From: Caldithrix sp.
Lineage (GTDB): Bacteria > Spirochaetota > Leptospiria > Turneriellales > Turneriellaceae
DNA: 40,218 nucleotides
Direction: 5' to 3'
NCBI GenBank assembly: GCA_020722745.1
Contig: DYKF01000006.1
Coordinates: 1-40,218, forward strand
The notes below the pieces were generated by a model that searched no databases, had not been told where the DNA came from, and saw only the letters and a program-made list of their open reading frames with translations. Shown here one piece after another: positions 36,301 through 40,218 of the stretch. The number at the start of each line of letters is the position of its first letter. Positions within the stretch are counted from its first letter, which is position 1. The translations under genes and the position numbers were made by a program.

Positions 36301-39108
36301 ACGTCTACTATTGAAGGTGCCATAGAAACGACAGAAGTAAACACCTTTAATAAAGACCATTATTTTGAGATACAATATGCAGTTCCGATTCCCACAGGGG
36401 AGAGCGATACGATAACGGTAACCGGTCTGACAGATTCATTCTTCAGTGCTGCTTCGCTTACCATGAATGACAGGGCAGATGCCTGCGGTCTGATTTCCCG
36501 CCCTGAAACTACGGGCACGTTTACCTGTCCTGGTGGATCTTTGTCTAGCCAGACGAGTGGGGGCGCTGTCAGCTTTAAGGCATCGGCCTCTTACAACACG
36601 AGCTCCGGTGGCTATGCGTATATACGCTCCTTTCCCAATGGTTCCAATCGACTTGCTATGCGGCAGCAGCCTGCCGTGGTGCAGGCTTCTTTGCCGGTTA
36701 CTAAATTGACAGGCCCGGAGGCCGGCCCACGCACGCACGAATTAAGCCTGAAGATCACCAATGGTGGACCAGCCACGCGACCCGATGACAGAATCTATCG
36801 CGCGAAGATTGTCATCCCGAAGTTGTCGGGGCTTATCACCAGCGTGACTGGTGTGGGTTCTTCTGTTATTGCAAACGATGCTGTTGACGTAAGCGTGGTG
36901 CAAAGTGGCGCTAACGACTACTACTTTGTATACCTTAACTATGAAAACGATGGTGGTCTATTGCCGGGCATCTCCGACACCATTACATTCACCATTGAGG
37001 AAGATTTGGAAAATAACGGAAACCTGTCTATTCAGGCCTTCGCGGATAACCACTCTTCCATCACGGCAACTGGCGCTTCTGATGACAATATTTCTGCTGG
37101 AAATACAAATGGCTGGATAAGTTTAACGGATGATACCGGACTTATACAGGGAACGCAAGCGATGGGAGAGCTGCGCCTCACCTTTGTGCCAGAGGATTAT
37201 AAAGCAAAGGGTAAAATTGTCTATTTTGTGGACCCTTCTGTGACCGATATTTCCCGGGCAGCAGATTTGGAGATTCTCAAGAATAACTGTTCGCCCTCTG
37301 CCCCTTCTTTGGAGATTGCCTGCGATGCGAGGTTTGCCGGCTACCTGATAGACAATTTTGGATCGGCTGCACAAACCGCATACGACAATACGTTTAAGAT
37401 AACCTACCAGATAAAAAATGCCTCTAGCAATTTTGCCATTACTCAGTCGCAGCTCGATATTATCGTGGCGCCCAATTCGCTTGTGATGGGCAGCCTTGCC
37501 GATTACTTCCAGATTGCCGGCATTACGTCTTCTAAAGGCGGCTCTGTTTCTGCCGTTAGCTGGCAGGATACCAGAAAAGCTGATGGCTCAGAGGGAACAG
37601 ATTCTGTCAATGAGACCATGCGCTTTACGGTAGATTACAGCGGAGCGGGAAATTTGCTCAAGGGAGAAACCGATACCCTCACCATTACGCTGGCCTGGAA
37701 AAATACTCTGCCCTCCGTGCTGCCTGCGGGAAGTGTTGATAAAAGTATTTTGAGCTCAACGGATGCCTATCAGGTGGATGGTTCCAAAGGTAGTACCTTT
37801 GATGCGAAGTTTTCCGATCCTAATAAAATGAACATTCAATTGGAAACCGCTCTTACTGCCACGTTTGAGACGGGAGCAGAGCGAACCGCCGAAAATTCCG
37901 GACAAAAGTATTTCCACATTCGCAAGGCTCCGTTTGGAAGAATTCTCGGAGAGGTGGCGCCTGCATCGAGAAGTTTGTCGTTCTCTCTGTATACGGATAC
38001 TTCGGGCAGCCTCGCTACGGCAAAAGATATACTCAATGGCGATATAGCACCTTCCATTTCTGTGACGCGTTTGGGAGAACAATACGGCCAGTTCGTCTTT
38101 GACCGCATTCCAGCGGGGACAGCCTATGTAATCAAGGCGAGCTCATCGGATGCGGATCTCGAGAGCGAAGATTATCTGAAAACCAAAACAGAGAAAAATC
38201 GCTGGTCGCTGTTTACAGTAAATTCCAATGCAGCCTTGGATCTTACCGTAACCCTTCCGGGTCCTTACGAAGTAAAATACAGACAGCTGTCGGCGGAAAC
38301 AGGTGGTACGGTAACTGCTCCTCTGGACGGGAAGAGCAAAATTATTTTGCCTCCTGGGGCATTGGATAATTCGCCAAGAATCAATATTCGCATAGAGGAG
38401 ACTGCGTCGCAGGTGTGGGGCCTGCTGTCGGATGCTGGAGCCCAAATGACCGGCTATTCGATGCCGTCGGCAAACCGCGCGACTCATCCCGTCTACAATC
38501 TCGTCAACGAACTCGATAACGGAAGCGGCATAGAGCCCGTGGTAGAAAACCAGTTGAAGGGAGATGCAACGCTGGTTCTCGCTTATGACAACTCTTTGAT
38601 TTCCAGCAACAACTGGAGCGAGGACAGCCTTGGGATTCATTACTGGGATTTTACAAGGAAGAAATGGGTTGCGATTGGTGGAAAAGTGGATATTACGGAG
38701 AACACGGTAACGGCGGAGATTTCTTACATGCATAGAACGTATACCGTAATGCCGCTTTCTGGCGCTGGAGAGATTGCCAACGTTACATTGTTTCCGAGAG
38801 TGTTTACGCCGGGAAGAACGGATTCGCATTACAGTGGAGCCGATCCAATGGCGGGCGGTGAGAAAACGTTTGGAAACATGAAGATTTCCTTTACTCTGCC
38901 CAATCCGGTTTCGGAATACCGAGTTGCCATTCTCGATTTGCGCGGTCGCAGGGTTAAGCTTTGGGAAAAAGATACGCAGACAGGGCAGGGGAGCGTATAC
39001 TGGGATGGCCGCGACGAAGCAGGCGCCCTGGTTCCTGGTGGGATATACCAGTATGTTGTAGAGGCAGAAGGGAAACGATATAGAGGAACGGTTGTCGTGG
39101 CAAGATAA
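30388..39108 (+). CDS. Giant secreted repeat protein 2 with ZU5 and FlgD-Ig/CHU_C-like C-terminal domain
   Basis: This 2906-residue paralogue of the preceding protein starts 3 bp after it, with AGGT inside the previous gene's end. It has a signal peptide (MKTIKKIILTILFSGLPLFA) and an N-terminal lectin-like region (about 25-360) sharing the motif KIGIRMTHDGSVVRFYLNPNP. About eleven repeats of about 195 residues follow (361-2513), then an APFGRILGEV-type linker domain. A clear ZU5 domain comes next (about 2628-2790, with GGTVTAP...KIILPPGALD), then a C-terminal Ig-like domain (2796-2906: FPRVFTPG, AILDLRGRRVK, VYWDGRDEAGALVPGGIYQYVV, GTVVVAR). All 22 cysteines occur as local pairs. The composition is Ser/Thr/Asn/Asp-rich, typical of surface proteins. 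Same-operon tandem duplication suggests that both are displayed or assembled together, perhaps by the PorV-like barrel. The role is not known. Confidence 0.88.
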   Translation: MKTIKKIILTILFSGLPLFALDEYHDSFDGSNTTCGSANNWCMNFPYGRSGFLDVDHGGWENYKAGDPIGMSTSTGYSDNSVLHIKDMPSNGDLLYNNYWTGRVARLDSTYSATPEQPFGFEVIRYYSVVDPSNEKQGTSTYHRAALNIWLIENSALSSMNGPFSPTDADYQSYDFSTLPNFIYFYEFQQANQSSSRLGYFSGSENDFDITQALSPEKSVNDLNPDNTGLLFTSGSPFDGDAIGCTDPDTSNNVSYNDKNDNDTDSNPYFTENRCGRASNRKIGIRMTHDGSVVRFYLNPNPESDGGNYAGYANSWHYVGQKVVPFNTNMKVMIGQEQFYFRTENVSAIYDHYLVRPVAQSATVELTSPQYGGEIRALLGAAQEYGLKITPTMNATDAGVGEIYIQKPDAAGELFNGSNWDFNSIVVCQDNDADASSGKACNGAGEVRLTYSGNASNPSAGNFSAFSVNNDTTETLATGGQGSIAVLRFRKTSGADNQVFKQLGAGAHIRVYFTLSAANAGSEGQQFTAWVDNQKFSDTAQEFALDSNGLRYSTTHRMKASPASASALQVKIFSQPALNMAVSVSPDPLYWGDLLPFVTIELRTDAAGSGPGITRVVLQMPSEGDLAPFDFELKDGSNISSIIDSLRIPDSLETADKMMVFSGAADDLDDCTMGTYTYCYYTNSSSPAYRKLVVHYTSSYYIPGKSGYDRITFFMKAAPEFSAASQITANWSAQGDSAAYVEGTTLQAATAYNADAANTQTLVRATPAQTIAWLNTNVASNNANGANPSTVNVTYYVKNQGGASNIVKRVELLIPYESYTCDDPGPEAGTCDGTSGSTRENFETVDSGDIVSVLADGSAVSPTITIVGNETIGGNTYRVVRLDLSSSPLNSGSTLAVNMNLRYFRDTNAALAQYAIKHRSDNENYSAAPGYPYPQYTDGSENPAASWSLSFTPPEPRGEAFVFRGDKSVQTDQFLSPLVLTSEISSGDISNIHMKVLNKGGLSNNIDSVVIDIPEFFDADLGGGNYGIADVCSTYLNVLGGTSIDCASDGGNITLDHGNHKVTIDYSGAGYVLKSDQDTISGTVCPGESNVPCEIVSFTIRQNSSLANPGLSDSLYTISDGNSDGIYETVTNAGSDGNSAVRSGTFRAKLNNSSGVTSYARQKTGSTLTTMLEYPDPSLESFVTSNLAQSEVYEVDATSSTSSVKVYIKNPSELAGNDIYKVDIEFPDIVSGIPTVSSLNRETWNPTASQTELSGTDFTSAWDGAARKLTITYESGKELPPSASADFSVIDIIALSFSDTVTTSSLQALKLYGYNRVSASNTGKSAQASLYNGADPDDTYNDGSTEDNSILYQIPSGLATAVVEPAVAYTTSSSRTQQSRFYVQNTAISGTTNYIYKIQIGLPSGVTVAQASDVSTRFGAGAGVTCSGGDGFTGGCAGSSEKIEIDNSSSYSIPWLDTASNSKDVILIKWSHNLSSEDTRQFVFGFDNNDGNLYAGNQESLPASLTTVSIVAEPQIKVEVLEKTGDPQNPPSRIDNQSIAVTVPDTSYHRFKMSIAGNAGLQKLARVKIIPPSVFDVASLDAVDLLPSGTSMSISGGEWIVTFPGGKLTAATATLEFRVRENRDFNIPGTHVNAEELSWVAQADFFTDILDTNLYAYTNLPGPAFDGKINPDSTDDSIAYIAESDLSAPAALSPVSGVGDAGIAWDKTVLRNPDPSFIAYANPNEAYRINPGNPDYTWTQNIYFENQGELSNDLRIFRIKAPAVLTALAGCTDSAACTLDENSFELKKGNTGSNESGWATISTTDFTVASVESGGNFSLSAEETLLFTLAESVRIEQGETLKIAFSASHAETTTSAVNWSVFSGNYNATENILAGSDPVPFGHSAELAVVSPTYGANFVLSSVNGVAGGSSIDAASSANSFSFLLTNNSTEGDALTNLRVALPGYFDLDSATITSSRGGTVTVHEDVDQYDTSTIEGAIETTEVNTFNKDHYFEIQYAVPIPTGESDTITVTGLTDSFFSAASLTMNDRADACGLISRPETTGTFTCPGGSLSSQTSGGAVSFKASASYNTSSGGYAYIRSFPNGSNRLAMRQQPAVVQASLPVTKLTGPEAGPRTHELSLKITNGGPATRPDDRIYRAKIVIPKLSGLITSVTGVGSSVIANDAVDVSVVQSGANDYYFVYLNYENDGGLLPGISDTITFTIEEDLENNGNLSIQAFADNHSSITATGASDDNISAGNTNGWISLTDDTGLIQGTQAMGELRLTFVPEDYKAKGKIVYFVDPSVTDISRAADLEILKNNCSPSAPSLEIACDARFAGYLIDNFGSAAQTAYDNTFKITYQIKNASSNFAITQSQLDIIVAPNSLVMGSLADYFQIAGITSSKGGSVSAVSWQDTRKADGSEGTDSVNETMRFTVDYSGAGNLLKGETDTLTITLAWKNTLPSVLPAGSVDKSILSSTDAYQVDGSKGSTFDAKFSDPNKMNIQLETALTATFETGAERTAENSGQKYFHIRKAPFGRILGEVAPASRSLSFSLYTDTSGSLATAKDILNGDIAPSISVTRLGEQYGQFVFDRIPAGTAYVIKASSSDADLESEDYLKTKTEKNRWSLFTVNSNAALDLTVTLPGPYEVKYRQLSAETGGTVTAPLDGKSKIILPPGALDNSPRINIRIEETASQVWGLLSDAGAQMTGYSMPSANRATHPVYNLVNELDNGSGIEPVVENQLKGDATLVLAYDNSLISSNNWSEDSLGIHYWDFTRKKWVAIGGKVDITENTVTAEISYMHRTYTVMPLSGAGEIANVTLFPRVFTPGRTDSHYSGADPMAGGEKTFGNMKISFTLPNPVSEYRVAILDLRGRRVKLWEKDTQTGQGSVYWDGRDEAGALVPGGIYQYVVEAEGKRYRGTVVVAR
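31468..37926 (+). repeat. About eleven diverged ~590-bp coding repeats in giant protein 2
   Basis: Modules begin at phrases such as ATVELTSPQYGG, LNMAVSVSPDPL, AQTIAWLNTNVA, RGEAFVFRGDKS, PSLESFVTSNLA, LATAVVEPAVAY, PSFIAYANPNEA and PAVVQASLPVTK. Each continues with NxIxxxxI.IP strands and GG turns. They match the modules of giant protein 1 in pattern, supporting common descent. Boundaries are estimates. Confidence 0.65.
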
Positions 39109-39137
39109 ATAACGAGGAGTAAAGGAAAAAATTCTTT

Positions 39138-39166
39138 ACAGTGAACGCAGAAATAACTGTTTTTTT
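39138..39166 (+). terminator. Weak intrinsic terminator candidate after giant protein 2
   Basis: ACAGT (39138-39142) and ACTGT (39156-39160) can pair around a 13-nt loop and are followed by a run of seven T. The stem is short, so strength is doubtful. An unused GAGGAG-like site at about 39113 precedes it. The same stretch leaves the nuclease gene without a nearby ribosome-binding site. Confidence 0.28.
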
Positions 39167-39168
39167 AT

Positions 39169-39798
39169 ATGAAGATGATCCGCGTCGAGATAATGGAAAT
39201 TGCCGTTACGCAAATGGGATTCGCCATGGTTTTACAAAGTAACGCCGCCGAAAAAATTGTACCTATCTTTATTGGTCCTTTAGAAACTTTTTCCATCTCT
39301 TCTATTCTCGAAAACCGCCGGTCCGAAAGGCCTCTCACGCATGATCTCATGGAGACCATCTTAAAAAACCTGGGTCAGTCTGTTGAAAAAGTAGAAATAC
39401 ACGATTTTAAGGATGGCGTCTTTATTGCCAGGCTGTATATAAAGAGTAACGACGGCAGCCGCATTTACGATGTTAGGCCATCGGATGGGGTTGCCATGGC
39501 CATTCGCTTTCGCGCGCCCATTTTTATGAGTGAAGAGGTATATAAACAGACTTCACTGGATGCTTCGCTGTTAACCAGATCCGAAGATGATGGATTGGAA
39601 AGCGAGCTTCACCAGGATATTCTGGAAGAATTAAATTATGAAACCGAGGGACTCAGGAGCCAGGGAGAAACCTCTGAAAAAGAATCCCGTCTCAATATCC
39701 TTCGGCGCAAACTGGACGAAGAGGTAGCTCTTGAAAATTATGAAGAAGCAGCGCGACTTCGCGACGAGATTTCGCTGTTATTGGGCAGAGAGTTTTGA
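39169..39798 (+). CDS. Bifunctional nuclease (BFN/DUF151) domain protein with UVR motif
   Basis: The 209-residue protein has an N-terminal BFN/DUF151 domain (about 3-135). Its recognisable elements are VLQSNAAEKIVPIFIGPLET, RPLTHDLMETILKNLG, VFIARLYI and the signature DVRPSDGVAMAIRFRAPIF (101-119). A linker follows, then a UVR/UvrB-UvrC-type coiled-coil motif (about 173-203, KLDEEVALENYEEAARLRDEI). BFN proteins of plants and some bacteria are reported as RNase/DNase enzymes. The UVR motif suggests interaction with DNA-repair or Clp-type partners. The DUF151+UVR combination is common in several phyla. The start is ATG-AAG-ATG; Met3 is an alternative and no good ribosome-binding site is visible. 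It is 60 bp after giant protein 2 and may be partly read through from it. Confidence 0.88.
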   Translation: MKMIRVEIMEIAVTQMGFAMVLQSNAAEKIVPIFIGPLETFSISSILENRRSERPLTHDLMETILKNLGQSVEKVEIHDFKDGVFIARLYIKSNDGSRIYDVRPSDGVAMAIRFRAPIFMSEEVYKQTSLDASLLTRSEDDGLESELHQDILEELNYETEGLRSQGETSEKESRLNILRRKLDEEVALENYEEAARLRDEISLLLGREF

Positions 39799-39844
39799 CC
39801 CATTGTTGAAACGGATTCGAAAACTTTGATCGTCGTTTTCGCCA

Positions 39845-39862
39845 TTTGCCACGGATGGCAAA
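39845..39862. terminator. Perfect 7-bp hairpin downstream of the nuclease gene
   Basis: TTTGCCA and TGGCAAA pair around a CGGA loop, 46 bp after the BFN stop. No U-tract follows. The core TGCCACGGATGGC recurs at 39902-39914, so it may instead be part of a dispersed repeat. The stretch 39799-39998 carries no gene I can support. Confidence 0.35.
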
Positions 39863-39927
39863 CGCGCTTCGACAAAGCAACTTCGTCCACTGCGTGACAG
39901 CTGCCACGGATGGCCGCGAGCGTTGCT

Positions 39928-39946
39928 AAGGGCGGCAAGAGCCCTT
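39928..39946. terminator. Second hairpin downstream of the nuclease gene
   Basis: AAGGGC (39928-39933) pairs with GCCCTT (39941-39946) around a 7-nt loop, with one more T after it. It may help terminate the nuclease transcript. Confidence 0.3.
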
Positions 39947-39998
39947 TCGGGATTGCTCCTGGTAGACTTTCCTCATAGATGAGACATAATGCGGGTCG

Positions 39999-40218
39999 TT
40001 TGTTAGATAACAAAAAATCGGAATTATGTCACATCTTTAAGGTTTGTTAGATAACAAAAAATCGGAATTATGTCGCATCTTTAAGGTTTGTTAGATAACA
40101 AAAAATCGGAATTATGTCGCATCTTTAAGGTTTGTTAGATAACAAAAAATCGGAATTATGTCACATCTTTAAGGTTTGTTAGATAACAAAAAATCGGAAT
40201 TATGTCACATCTTTAAGG
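39999..40218. repeat. Five tandem 44-bp repeats, each with a palindromic core
   Basis: Five head-to-tail copies (39999-40042, 40043-40086, 40087-40130, 40131-40174 and 40175-40218) are identical except for one A/G position: copies 1, 4 and 5 read TCACATC, copies 2 and 3 TCGCATC. Each begins with TTTGTTA-GA-TAACAAA, a perfect 7-bp inverted repeat with a 2-nt centre. There are no spacers, so it is not a CRISPR array. It runs to the window end and may continue. Confidence 0.95.

Noticed and set aside
39738-40013. Minus-strand reading frame of 91 codons at the right edge
   Set aside because: It overlaps the 3' end of the BFN gene and the hairpins. Its sequence is dictated by the repeated TGCCACGGATGGC motif, with no ribosome-binding site.
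39999-40218. CRISPR array
   Set aside because: The 44-bp units are contiguous with no unique spacers, and no cas gene is present.

Overview
The window reads as chromosomal DNA of a diderm bacterium. It encodes an LPS-transport barrel (LptD), a TolC/RND export operon, signal peptidase I, a lipoprotein and several secreted outer-membrane or surface proteins. A spirochaete, perhaps of the Leptospira/Leptonema/Turneriella branch, is my best guess. It rests on the UPF0164/PorV-like barrel, the DUF115 (MAF-like) protein, the short lipobox lipoprotein and the spore-photoproduct-lyase-like protein outside a spore context. This is an inference from gene content, with no 16S or marker search behind it. 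I saw no tRNA, rRNA, insertion sequence or CRISPR array.

Layout. (1) 1-3.1 kb: a complete type I restriction subunit HsdR on the minus strand with no HsdM or HsdS beside it, ending towards a long hairpin. (2) 3.3-6.2 kb: lptD (+) converging with a small hendecad coiled-coil membrane protein (-) across a shared hairpin. (3) 6.4-13.4 kb: a four-gene plus-strand export operon, TetR regulator / TolC / RND pump / RDD-like membrane protein, with overlapping or near-touching junctions. The RND protein is about 300 residues too long because a propeller-like region is inserted into its second periplasmic loop, and no periplasmic adaptor gene is present. (4) 13.4-15.7 kb: a minus-strand operon of VOC protein / four-helix CopD-like membrane protein / lipoprotein / DUF115 protein. 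(5) 15.8-18.7 kb: a minus-strand housekeeping operon pth-lepB-PBP (transpeptidase with a C-terminal PASTA domain). (6) 18.7-20.7 kb: a divergent plus-strand pair, a nucleosidase-like protein overlapping an SPL-type radical SAM enzyme. (7) 21.0-39.1 kb: the most distinctive region, an apparent three-gene operon of a PorV/UPF0164-like barrel and two giant paralogous secreted proteins (2736 and 2906 aa). Each giant has about eleven 180-200-residue repeats, strictly paired cysteines, a ZU5-like region (clear in the second, weaker in the first) and a C-terminal domain resembling FlgD-Ig and type B (CHU_C-like) T9SS sorting domains. (8) 39.2-40.2 kb: a bifunctional-nuclease (BFN/DUF151) plus UVR protein, two hairpins, then five 44-bp tandem repeats that run to the window end.

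The strongest candidates for something undescribed are the PorV-like barrel with two giant CTD-bearing surface proteins (a possible T9SS-like export or display pair) and the RND transporter with an embedded propeller and no adaptor. The palindromic 44-bp array and the nucleosidase-like/SPL pair come next.
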